From Actinomycetes bacterium (lineage in GTDB: Bacteria > Actinomycetota > Actinomycetes > Actinomycetales > Microbacteriaceae), in assembly GCA_023428065.1 (NCBI GenBank), contig JAEYZI010000087.1, positions 4,417 through 68,416 on the forward strand: a stretch of 64,000 nucleotides of DNA, given 5' to 3'. The position numbers were made by a program, and so were the translations under genes. The stretch's first letter is position 1. The number at the start of each line of letters is the position of its first letter. Below, in pieces: positions 16,100-23,682 of this stretch. Under the pieces are notes generated by a model. That model was not told where the DNA came from, searched no databases, and saw only the letters and a program-made list of their open reading frames with translations.

Positions 16100-16867
16100 G
16101 TGCCCTCCGCAGTCCTCGACGAGCACGACCGCGTGCGCGCGGCGATCCTGCAGGGTGCGCGCGACGCGGCCCTCGTGATCGCCGCCTACATCCCGTTCGG
16201 CGTCGCGATGGGGGCGACGCTCGCGACGACGGGCGTGGAGCCGTGGCTCATCATCACCTCGTCGACGGTGATCTTCGCGGGTGCGGCGCAGCTCGCCGGT
16301 ATCCAGCTGCTCGGGGCGGGGGCGGGCATCGCGCTCGTCGTGCTCACGATCACCGTCATCAACGCCCGGCACCTGCTCTACAGCGCCTCGCTCGAGCCGC
16401 ACCTCGCGCCGTGGCCGCGGGGTCTGCGGATGCTCGGCGCCTTCCTGCTCGCCGACCCCATCTACGCGCTCGCCATCGCGCGTTTCGAGCGCCCGGGCGG
16501 CGCGGGTGCGCGGCGCGAGCAGTACGGCTACGTCTTCACCTCGGGCTTCGTCTGCCTCGTCGGGTGGACGGCGCTCACCGCGATCGGCGTGTTCCTCGGC
16601 GGCCTCATCCCCGAGGACGTGCCGCTTGAGCTCGCGGTGCCGCTCACCTTCCTGCTCCTCCTCCTGCCGCTCGTGAAGGATTCGGCGGGCGCGGTCGCCG
16701 CGATCGTGGGAGGCACGGCGGCGATCCTCGCGAGCGGCTTGCCGCTCGGGCTCTCGACGATCGTCGGCGCGGCGGCGGGGCTCGTCGCGGGCGGCGTCGT
16801 GCTCGCCCTCACGCGGCGCGGCGATCCCGCGACCGAGGCGACGGATGCGGAGAGCGGCCATGCTTGA
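16100..16867 (+). CDS. azlC: AzlC-family branched-chain amino acid exporter, large subunit
   Basis: 255 residues. The AzlC signature region is ALVIAAYIPFGVAMGATLAT followed by FAGAAQLAGIQLLGAG and TVINARHLLYSASLEPHL. About seven membrane helices. With AzlD it exports branched-chain amino acids (BrnFE-type). GTG 16100 lies six bases after CAGAGT, consistent with a leaderless start. It overlaps the AzlD gene by 8 bp. Confidence 0.9.
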   Translation: MPSAVLDEHDRVRAAILQGARDAALVIAAYIPFGVAMGATLATTGVEPWLIITSSTVIFAGAAQLAGIQLLGAGAGIALVVLTITVINARHLLYSASLEPHLAPWPRGLRMLGAFLLADPIYALAIARFERPGGAGARREQYGYVFTSGFVCLVGWTALTAIGVFLGGLIPEDVPLELAVPLTFLLLLLPLVKDSAGAVAAIVGGTAAILASGLPLGLSTIVGAAAGLVAGGVVLALTRRGDPATEATDAESGHA

Positions 16868-17189
16868 CGCCCTCGCGATCCTGCTCGGCGCGGTCACCAC
16901 CTACCTCACGCGCGTGCTCTTCCTCGTCTCGAAGAAGCTGCGGCCGCCGCGCGCCGTAGCGCGCTACCTGCCGCTCGTCGGCCCCGCGGTGCTCGGGGCC
17001 ATCGCGATCCCGGGCCTCCTCGCGCCCGCGGGGGAGATCTCGCTCGCCGCGACCGTGCCCTCCGTCGTCGCGGCGCTCGCCGCGTGGGGTTCCTGGCGAC
17101 TCGCCCGCAAGCAGATGATCGTCGGCCTGCTCGTGGGGCTCGCCGTATGGTGGGCGCTGTACTGGGCGGTCGCCCAGCTCGGCTGGTGA
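16860..17189 (+). CDS. azlD: AzlD-domain small subunit of branched-chain amino acid exporter
   Basis: 109 residues with four helices: LAILLGAVTTYLTRVLFLVS, YLPLVGPAVLGAIAIPGLL and further segments typical of AzlD/BrnE. I chose ATG 16860 over 16845 because GGAGAG lies upstream at a suitable distance and the start overlaps the azlC stop. The pair is functional only together. Confidence 0.88.
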   Translation: MLDALAILLGAVTTYLTRVLFLVSKKLRPPRAVARYLPLVGPAVLGAIAIPGLLAPAGEISLAATVPSVVAALAAWGSWRLARKQMIVGLLVGLAVWWALYWAVAQLGW

Positions 17190-17219
17190 CCGCCCAGCAC
17201 AGCGTGGTCGCGCCCGACG

Positions 17220-17768
17220 TCAGGCGTGCTGTTCGGCGTGCTTCCCCTCGGCGATCTCCTCGACGACCTTCTCGCAGAACGCCGGCAGGTCGTCGGGGTT
17301 GCGGCTCGACACGAGCCCCGCGTCGACGACGACCTCCTCGTCGACCCAGTCGGCCCCCGCGTTGCGCAGATCGGTCGTGAGGCTCGGCCAGCTCGTGATC
17401 TTCCGGCCGTCGACGACGCCCGCCTCGATGAGCAGCCACGGGCCGTGGCAGATGACCCCCACGGGCTTGTGCTGATCGAAGAAGCTCTTCGCGAACGCGA
17501 CGGCGTCCTCCTCCACGCGCAGGTCGTCGGCGTTCACGACGCCGCCGGGCAGCACGAGCGCGTCGAACTGCTCGGCCACGGCGTCGGCGAGCTCGCGGTC
17601 GACCTTCTGCACGTGCCCCTTCTCGCCCGTCACCTCGCCGCTCGCGGGCGAGACGAGCACGGCTGTCGCGCCGTGCTCCGTAACGGCCTTCCACGGTTCG
17701 GTGAGCTCCGAGTCCTCGAACCCGTCGGTGACCAGGAACGCGACGGTCTTGCCGGTCAGATGCGACAT
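17220..17768 (-). CDS. DJ-1/PfpI family protein
   Basis: 182 residues. The acidic residue of DGFEDSEL and the nucleophile Cys in GVICHGPWLLIEAG form the DJ-1/PfpI active pocket. The layout matches YhbO/PfpI proteins, proposed to act as proteases, chaperones or deglycases toward methylglyoxal adducts; that activity is debated. An AGGAGAG ribosome site precedes the ATG. It converges with azlD. Confidence 0.9.
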   Translation of the reverse strand: MSHLTGKTVAFLVTDGFEDSELTEPWKAVTEHGATAVLVSPASGEVTGEKGHVQKVDRELADAVAEQFDALVLPGGVVNADDLRVEEDAVAFAKSFFDQHKPVGVICHGPWLLIEAGVVDGRKITSWPSLTTDLRNAGADWVDEEVVVDAGLVSSRNPDDLPAFCEKVVEEIAEGKHAEQHA

Positions 17769-17856
17769 GATGCTCTCCTCTTTCCTTCGTCGGTGCTGCC
17801 ACGCTAAGCACGCATCCGACGAGGGTCAGGGGGGTTGCCGCCTGCGGAGCGGTGCG

Positions 17857-18732
17857 CTACCCGTCGAGGCGGGAGCGCCGCTCGACCGCGCGGTCCATGG
17901 CCTCTTCGGCGTCGTCGAGAGCGCGCGCGATGCGGCGCGTGTCGCGTGCGAGCGCACGCACCTCCGCGGCGGCGTCGTCGTGTCGGCGGCGTGCGGCGGC
18001 GAGGGCGGTCTCGAGTCGCCGCACCTCCTCGGCGGCGGCGTCGCGATCCGCGAGGGCCTCGCGCGCGCGATCCTCGTGCTCGGCGTGCGCGCGCTGTGCC
18101 GCGTCGAGCCGTTCCCGTGCCTCCTCGACGGCGGCGTCGGCCTCCCCCCGGGCGCGCGCGAGCTCGGCATCCGGGTCCTTCACGACGCGGAGCTTCGGGC
18201 GCGGTGCGGGCGCCGGGGCGTCGACGTCGAGGGCGAGGGCACCGGAGAGGTCGACGGGATCGAAGCCCGCCGGCTCGAGGGCGCGCACGAGCAGGCCCGA
18301 GCGCACGGCGTCGGCGGCCGCGGCGTCGCCCATCGCCGCCTGCAGCGTCTCCGACACGCCGTCGAGCACGGCGCGGCTCGCGCTCACCCCCTGCTCCGCG
18401 GCGAGCGCGGCGGCTGCGTCGGCCGCGTCGCGGAGTGCCTCCCGGCGCTGGTCGGCGAGCCGCGCGAGGGCGGCGCGGTCGGCCGTCTCGAGCGCCACCC
18501 GCATGGCGTCGCCGAGGGCCACGAGCCGCTCGAGCCGTCCGGGTTCGTCGTCCACGAGCGCCGTCACGAGCCACGCGGCGGGCGATGCGCGCCGCAGCTC
18601 GCCGACCTCGTCCGAGAGCGCCCGATCGGATGCGCGCAGCTCCGCGCGCCGCGCGTTGCGGGCGGCGACGAACCCGGCGGGCGGGAGCCGGTACAGCTCC
18701 CGCGCCTCGTCCGCGAGCGTCGACGCCGCCAC
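17857..18732 (-). CDS. Coiled-coil hypothetical protein coupled to NYN nuclease gene
   Basis: 291 residues, rich in Ala, Arg, Glu and Asp. The C-terminal 110 residues (from DAELARARGEADAAVEEARE) form a long heptad-patterned coiled coil; the N-terminal half is helical. A linker of alternating Ala/Pro precedes KLRVVKDPD. No catalytic motif is seen and I do not recognise a named family. The GTG at 18732 is 3 bp after the stop of the NYN gene, so the two are very probably cotranscribed and may interact. Confidence 0.75.
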   Translation of the reverse strand: MAASTLADEARELYRLPPAGFVAARNARRAELRASDRALSDEVGELRRASPAAWLVTALVDDEPGRLERLVALGDAMRVALETADRAALARLADQRREALRDAADAAAALAAEQGVSASRAVLDGVSETLQAAMGDAAAADAVRSGLLVRALEPAGFDPVDLSGALALDVDAPAPAPRPKLRVVKDPDAELARARGEADAAVEEARERLDAAQRAHAEHEDRAREALADRDAAAEEVRRLETALAAARRRHDDAAAEVRALARDTRRIARALDDAEEAMDRAVERRSRLDG

Positions 18733-18735
18733 GAC

Positions 18736-19635
18736 CTACTTCTTCTTCGGCGCCCGGAGCCGCAGGAACCGCTGCTGCCCGTCCTCGCGCAGCTCCACCT
18801 GCCCGGAGCGCGACCGCACGAAGTCGGTGAAGCTCTCGTATCCGAGGCTCTTCTCGGCGAACTGCGCGTTGAGGCGCTTCATCTGGGTCTTCACCGCGGA
18901 TGCCGCGCTCCAGCCGTCCGCGTCCTTCGGCACGAGCCCGAGCGCCTTGATGAGCAGTTTCGACGCACCCGGGCCCCCGATCGCCTGGCCTGCGTCGGGC
19001 GAGCTCGCGGCCGCCGCGCCCGCGGCATCCGCTGCCTCCGCGAGGGGCGCCGGCGGCTCCTCGACCGCCTGCTCGGCGCGCTCCTCCTCGCGCGCGACGT
19101 CGTCGTAGTACTCGAACTCGTCGCACGCCGAGATGAGGGCGCGGCTCGTGCCGCCCGCGACGCCGACCCCCACGACCACCCGGCCGAGCCGACGGCAGCG
19201 CTGGGCGAGCGCGATGTAGTCCGAGTCGCCCGCGACGATCACCACGTGGGTCACGTCGGGCAGGCGGAAGAGGTCCTCGAGCACGTCGACCGAGAGACGG
19301 ATGTCGGCGCCGTTCTTGGTGCCGGATGCCGGGAAGAGCTGGGTGAGGTCGATCGCGCGGTCGACGAGCTGGCCCTTGTAGGCGGCGTTCGCGGCGACCG
19401 ACCAGTCGGCGTAGGCGCGCGTCACCGCGACCGTGCCGAACGACGAGGCGTAGTCGACGATCGCCCGCACATCGACCCGGGCGGCTTCGAGCTTGTCGGC
19501 GACGGCCGGCCCGGCCTTCCACGCGTTGTCCCTGCGCCACGATCCGTCGCCGTGCAACTGGTCGTAGCGCGAGATCACGATGTTGTCGAAGTCGATGTAG
19601 ACCGCGACGCGGTCGGTGTCGGTGAGCTCCGCCAT
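18736..19635 (-). CDS. NYN-domain ribonuclease-like protein with C-terminal OST-HTH/LOTUS domain
   Basis: 299 residues. The N-terminal NYN (PIN-like) domain shows VAVYIDFDNIV, then NGADIRLSVDVLEDL and VVIVAGDSDYIALAQR; the conserved aspartates (IDFDN, NGAD, GDSD) would bind metal for RNA cleavage. An Ala/Glu/Pro linker leads to a C-terminal OST-HTH/LOTUS-type domain (KLLIKALGL then LNAQFAEKSLGYESFTDFVRS) expected to bind RNA. A GGGAGG site precedes the ATG; a TAGGGT box lies about 30 bp upstream. The family is widespread but its bacterial targets are poorly known. Confidence 0.88.
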   Translation of the reverse strand: MAELTDTDRVAVYIDFDNIVISRYDQLHGDGSWRRDNAWKAGPAVADKLEAARVDVRAIVDYASSFGTVAVTRAYADWSVAANAAYKGQLVDRAIDLTQLFPASGTKNGADIRLSVDVLEDLFRLPDVTHVVIVAGDSDYIALAQRCRRLGRVVVGVGVAGGTSRALISACDEFEYYDDVAREEERAEQAVEEPPAPLAEAADAAGAAAASSPDAGQAIGGPGASKLLIKALGLVPKDADGWSAASAVKTQMKRLNAQFAEKSLGYESFTDFVRSRSGQVELREDGQQRFLRLRAPKKK

Positions 19636-19690
19636 CCGGGCCTCCCTGAGGTTCCCTCCCGACCCTACCGGGGTGGATCGGCGCGGGGGC

Positions 19691-20812
19691 CTATGGCGTC
19701 GCGGAGAGGAAGATGAACGCGGCGAAGAGCACGAGATGCACGGTGCCCTGCAGGCGCGTCGCGCGGCCGGGCACGATCGTGAGGGTCGCGACGGCGACCG
19801 TGAGCAGGAACTCGACGATCTGCACCGGGCCGAGTCCGAGCGTGAGCGGCGTCGGCAGCCAGATCGACGCGACGGCGATCGCGGGGATCGTGAGGCCGAT
19901 GGAGGCCATGGCCGAGCCGATGCCGAGGTTGAGCGAGGTCTGCAGCCGGTTGCGCGAGGCCGCCTTCGTGGCGGCGACGGCCTCGGGCAGCAGCACGACG
20001 AGCGCGACGACGACGCCCACGAAGGTGTCGGGGATGCCGGCGGCGTCGACGATCCCCTCGATCGCGGGCGACATGCTCTTCGCGAGGCCGACGACCGCGA
20101 CGAGCGAGGCGAGCAGCAGGCCGAGGCTCGCCCACGTCTGCCGGGCGCTCGGGGGGTCGGAGTGCACGTCCTCGTCGATGATCTTCCCGGTCTTGCTCAC
20201 GGGCAGGAAGAAGTCGCGGTGCCGCCCCGTCTGCAGCAGCACGAAGGCGCCCCACAAGACGATCGCGGCGACCGCGACGAAGGCGAGCTGCGTGGGGGAG
20301 AACTGGGCGCCCGGCTCGGAGACGGTGAACGACGGCACGACGAGCGTGAGCGTCGTGAGGGTCACGACGACGGCGAGCGCTCCGCCCGCGCCCTCGGGGT
20401 TGAAGCGCGGCGTGTTGTGCTTGAGCGATCCGACGAGGATCGAGATGCCGACGATGCCGTTGAGCGTGATCATGACGGCGGCGAACGCGGTGTCGCGCGC
20501 GAGCGTCGAGGCGTCCTCCGACGACTTCCCGAGCATGAGCGTGATGATGAGGGCGACCTCGATGACGGTCACGGCCACCGCGAGCACGAGCGAGCCGTAG
20601 GGCTCCCCGACGCGGTGCGCGATGACCTCCGCGTGGTGCACGGCCGCGAGCACGACGCCCACGAGCACGGCGCCGACGAGCACGTAGCCGAGCGTGGGGA
20701 GCTCGCGTTCCCAGCTGAGCACGAGGGCGATGATGCCGAGCGCGGGCAGCACCCACACCCATGTGCCGGTGATGCGTCGGAGGGTCGTCGGGGAGGTCGC
20801 GGCGCCGCTCAT
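19691..20812 (-). CDS. Calcium/cation:proton antiporter (ChaA-like, CaCA superfamily)
   Basis: 373 residues, ten to eleven membrane helices in two inverted halves. The alpha-repeat segments are VAVTVIEVALIITLML (first acidic ion-site residue) and VVALVVLLPEAVAATKAA with LNLGIGSAMASIGLTIP (second). The loop between halves carries an acidic stretch (IDEDVHSD). Members exchange Ca2+ or Na+/K+ for protons. ATG 20812 has GGGAGA eight bases upstream; GTG 20818 would be too close. Confidence 0.88.
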   Translation of the reverse strand: MSGAATSPTTLRRITGTWVWVLPALGIIALVLSWERELPTLGYVLVGAVLVGVVLAAVHHAEVIAHRVGEPYGSLVLAVAVTVIEVALIITLMLGKSSEDASTLARDTAFAAVMITLNGIVGISILVGSLKHNTPRFNPEGAGGALAVVVTLTTLTLVVPSFTVSEPGAQFSPTQLAFVAVAAIVLWGAFVLLQTGRHRDFFLPVSKTGKIIDEDVHSDPPSARQTWASLGLLLASLVAVVGLAKSMSPAIEGIVDAAGIPDTFVGVVVALVVLLPEAVAATKAASRNRLQTSLNLGIGSAMASIGLTIPAIAVASIWLPTPLTLGLGPVQIVEFLLTVAVATLTIVPGRATRLQGTVHLVLFAAFIFLSATP

Positions 20813-20910
20813 CCTCACATTCTCCCAGAGTCATCCCGGGCGTCGGCCGGGGAGCGCTCGACTCGGCGTCGGCGTGCAGGGCGGGGCGGCGCGCCCGGTA
20901 TGGTGGGCGT

Positions 20911-21093
20911 ATGAAGGTCGTCGTCTTCCTGGTCGCGTTCGCGATCTTCGTCGCGTCGTTCGTGGCGTTCGGCTACGCGTTCCAGATCGGCGAGGAGAGC
21001 GCGCTCGCCGCGATCGCGCTGTTCTTCGCCGGCATCCTCGGTGTCTCGGTGTCGTACGCGATCCCGTTCCACCTGCTGCCCGCGCTCGACTGA
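20911..21093 (+). CDS. Small membrane protein, leaderless
   Basis: 60 residues: a strong N-terminal helix (VVVFLVAFAIFVASFVAFGY) and a second (AAIALFFAGILGVSVSYAIP). No family recognised. The TATGGT box at 20899-20904 is exactly six bases from ATG 20911, the leaderless arrangement common in this window, which supports the gene being real despite its size. Confidence 0.65.
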   Translation: MKVVVFLVAFAIFVASFVAFGYAFQIGEESALAAIALFFAGILGVSVSYAIPFHLLPALD

Positions 21094-21112
21094 CCCCGCG
21101 CCTCGCCGGCTG

Positions 21113-21598
21113 TTACGCGAGAACGCGTGACGCGAAGGCGTCGAGCCGCCGCAGCAGCCCCGCGCCCCGGTCGGCGACGACCGCGTCCGGGTTCGGATCC
21201 CACGGGCTCCCGTGCGGTGCGATCCGGATGAGGAGCGAGCATCCGAGGTCGGCGCAGATGTAGGTGCCGACACTGTCGCCCGCGTGCCCGGCGTCGCCCG
21301 CGCGCAGCGCGGAGAACAGCCGCACCTGGCCTGCGGGCTGGGAGATCTGGCACAGCGAGCACATCGCCGACCCGCCCGCGAGACGCGTCTCGGCTGCCCG
21401 CAGCACGATGCCGACGACGCGGTCGTCGCGCCAGTAGGCGAGGTAGCCGCGGTGGGCGGTCGATCCGTCGCGCCACCCGAGGAACTCCCTGTCGTCCCAC
21501 AGCACCTCGTGCAGCCCCGGAAGGGGGATGCGGTCGCGGTCGATCGAGCCCGCGTTCACGAAGGAGTCGCGGAGCTGTTCGGCGGTCAGGGGAAGCAT
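21113..21598 (-). CDS. FBP-domain (FusB-like treble-clef zinc finger) protein
   Basis: 161 residues. The zinc-binding treble clef is formed by MCSLCQ near residue 80 and TYICADLGCS near 115, the four-cysteine pattern of the EF-G-binding FBP/FusB C-terminal domain. FusB-type proteins free EF-G from fusidic-acid-stalled ribosomes; FBP-only actinobacterial proteins are more varied and their role is unproven. ATG 21598 follows a TAGCCT box by eight bases. Confidence 0.82.
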   Translation of the reverse strand: MLPLTAEQLRDSFVNAGSIDRDRIPLPGLHEVLWDDREFLGWRDGSTAHRGYLAYWRDDRVVGIVLRAAETRLAGGSAMCSLCQISQPAGQVRLFSALRAGDAGHAGDSVGTYICADLGCSLLIRIAPHGSPWDPNPDAVVADRGAGLLRRLDAFASRVLA

Positions 21599-21634
21599 GT
21601 CCCGCCAGGCTAACCCGATCGCCCGCGCGGTCGC

Positions 21635-22258
21635 TCAGATGCCGCGCACGACCATCTCGACGACCCCGCGGCCGGCGAACACGCGGATGTCGTCGGGGAG
21701 CTCGTGCAGCGGCCCCTCGAGCACGAGCATCGCGAGGCCGTGCACGGCCGACCAGGCGAGCAGCTCGGCGCCCTGGCGGCGTTCGGGCGGGAGCACGCAG
21801 AAGCGCACGAGGTCGTCGAGCGCGCTCGCGAGCAGTCCGAAGGGGCTCGCACCGCCCGGTCCCGCCTTCTCGGCGACGAAGGCGCGGTCGAGGTTGCCGG
21901 GCACGCCGAATGCGGTGCGGAAGAGCCCCGGCTGCTCGCGCGCGAAGCGGAGATAGCCGATGCCGACCGCGCGCAGGCGCTCCTGGGCGCTCGCGGCATC
22001 CGTCGCCTCGGGCACCTCGGCGAGCTCCGCTTCGATCGCCGCGGCGGCCTCGGCCTGAGCGGCGTCGCTCACGGCATCGACGAGCGCGGCGCGGTCGGCG
22101 AAGTGGCGGTAGGCGGCGTTGGGGGAGACGCCCGCGCGGCGGGTGACCTCCCGCAGCACGACGGCGTCGGGGCCGCCGTCCCGTGCGAGGAGCACGCCCG
22201 CCTCGATGAGGGACCGGCGGAGGTCGCCGTGACGGTAGGTGGCGCGCGCGGTGCTCAT
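21635..22258 (-). CDS. TetR-family transcriptional repressor
   Basis: 207 residues. HTH: DLRRSLIEAGVLLARDGG then VTRRAGVSPNAAYRHFADRAALVDAV. The C-terminal ligand domain resembles the TetR_C_33/WHG group (YLRFAREQPGLFRTAF). I chose ATG 22258 with AGGAGG upstream; ATG 22321 would add 21 residues coded by the promoter itself, since a TACACT -10 box lies at 22316-22311. A palindrome covering that box is probably its own operator. It is divergent from an MFS exporter, its likely target. Confidence 0.9.
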   Translation of the reverse strand: MSTARATYRHGDLRRSLIEAGVLLARDGGPDAVVLREVTRRAGVSPNAAYRHFADRAALVDAVSDAAQAEAAAAIEAELAEVPEATDAASAQERLRAVGIGYLRFAREQPGLFRTAFGVPGNLDRAFVAEKAGPGGASPFGLLASALDDLVRFCVLPPERRQGAELLAWSAVHGLAMLVLEGPLHELPDDIRVFAGRGVVEMVVRGI

Positions 22259-22303
22259 GAGCTTCGGGTACCTCCTCGCGAGCCGGTGCCCTCGATCCAG
22301 GTT

Positions 22304-22321
22304 TGTGGACAGTGTACACAT
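22304..22321. promoter_or_regulatory. TetR operator in the TetR/MFS intergenic region
   Basis: TGTGGACAGTGTACACAT contains half sites TGTGGACA and (reverse) TGTGTACA around a central G: a 17-bp near-perfect palindrome. It covers the regulator's -10 box (22311-22316) and lies upstream of the MFS start. It is repeated with one mismatch at 10314-10331, 12 kb away. Confidence 0.7.
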
Positions 22322-22359
22322 GGTAGGCCGCGGGCCTCGGGACTTGCCATCATCGGAGG

Positions 22360-23652
22360 ATGACGTCGTCCGAACCCGCGCCCGCCGCGCCCGCCGTCCG
22401 TGACCGGACGCCGCGCGCGCTGCGGCCCTTCCGATTCGGACAATACCGGCTGCTCGCCGTGGCGCTGACCCTCTCGCTCTTCGGCGGGGGCGTGTGGCTC
22501 ATCGCCGTGATCTTCCAGATCCGCAGCCAGGGCGGCGGACCCCTCGAGGTGTCGTTCGTCGCGACCGCCAACGCCGTCGGCCTCGTGCTCGCGGTGCTCG
22601 TGGGGGGAGCGGTGGCCGACCGGGTGCCGCAGAAGCTCGTGCTCATCACGGTCGAGATCGTCAAGGGCGTGCTCGTCTCGCTCGTCGCCGCCCTCGCCTT
22701 CGCCGGGGGGCTCGAGGTGTGGCACCTCGCGGTCGTCGGCTTCGTGCTCGGCGTCGCCGACGGGTTCTTCATGCCGGCCTACTCCGCGATGCTTCCGGCG
22801 ATCCTGCCCGAGCAGCAGCTGCTCGCCGCGAACGGCTTCGAGGGGATGCTGCGCCCCGCGATCCTGCAGGCGGGCGGCCCGGCCGTCGCCGCGGCCTTCA
22901 TCGCGCTCGCGTCGCCCGCGGCGGCGTTCGCCGTCATCGCCGTGACGCAGCTCGGGGCCATCGTGCTGCTCGCGCTGCTGCGCCGCACCGCCGTGCGGCG
23001 CGACGTGCCGACGGGGCGGCATCCGGCCCTCGAGCTGCTCGTCGACGTGCGCGACGGCTTCCGCTATCTCGCGCGCACGCCGTGGCTGTTCGCGACGCTC
23101 GTGTACTCGTGCGCGCTCGTGCTGCTCATCATGGGGCCGTTCGAGGTGCTGCTGCCCTTCGCCGTCACGGAGCGCACGGGCGGGGACGCGGGCAGCTACG
23201 CGCTCGTGCTCGTCGCCTTCGGGGTCGGCGGGGCCATCGCGGCGATCGCCGTCGCCTCCTGGCGACTGCCGCGCCGCTACCTCACGACCATGACGCTCGC
23301 ATGGGGACTCGGCTGCCTGCCGCTGCTCGCGATCGTCATGACGGATCAGCTCTGGCTCATGTGCGCGGCGGCGTTCGCGGTCGGCATGGTCTTCTCGGGC
23401 GCGGGCGTCATCTGGGGCACGCTGCTCCAGCGGCGTGTGCCGCCGGAGATGCTCGGCCGCGTGTCGAGTCTCGACTTCTTCGTCTCGCTCGCCCTCATGC
23501 CCGTCTCGACGGCGCTCGCGGGGCCGCTCGGCACCGCAGTGGGGTACGGGCCCGTGTTCGTCGTCGCCGCCGTGACCCCGCCCGTGCTCGCGGTCATCGC
23601 GATCGTCGCGGCGCGCATGCCGCGCGACGAGCTCGCCCACCCGCTGGACTAG
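22360..23652 (+). CDS. MFS transporter (MefA/enterobactin-exporter type)
   Basis: 430 residues with about twelve helices. FRFGQYRLLAVALTLSLFGGGVWLIAVIFQI at the start and GGAVADRVPQKLVLI (the A-motif loop) place it in the MFS_3 drug/siderophore efflux group. ATG 22360 is preceded by CATCAT plus six bases; GGAGG touches the ATG and is too near to act as a ribosome site, so a leaderless start is likely. It is divergent from the TetR gene, the usual repressor-exporter pair. Confidence 0.88.
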   Translation: MTSSEPAPAAPAVRDRTPRALRPFRFGQYRLLAVALTLSLFGGGVWLIAVIFQIRSQGGGPLEVSFVATANAVGLVLAVLVGGAVADRVPQKLVLITVEIVKGVLVSLVAALAFAGGLEVWHLAVVGFVLGVADGFFMPAYSAMLPAILPEQQLLAANGFEGMLRPAILQAGGPAVAAAFIALASPAAAFAVIAVTQLGAIVLLALLRRTAVRRDVPTGRHPALELLVDVRDGFRYLARTPWLFATLVYSCALVLLIMGPFEVLLPFAVTERTGGDAGSYALVLVAFGVGGAIAAIAVASWRLPRRYLTTMTLAWGLGCLPLLAIVMTDQLWLMCAAAFAVGMVFSGAGVIWGTLLQRRVPPEMLGRVSSLDFFVSLALMPVSTALAGPLGTAVGYGPVFVVAAVTPPVLAVIAIVAARMPRDELAHPLD

Positions 23653-23682
23653 CGGGACGCGGCGAGCCCGCACAATAGGACG

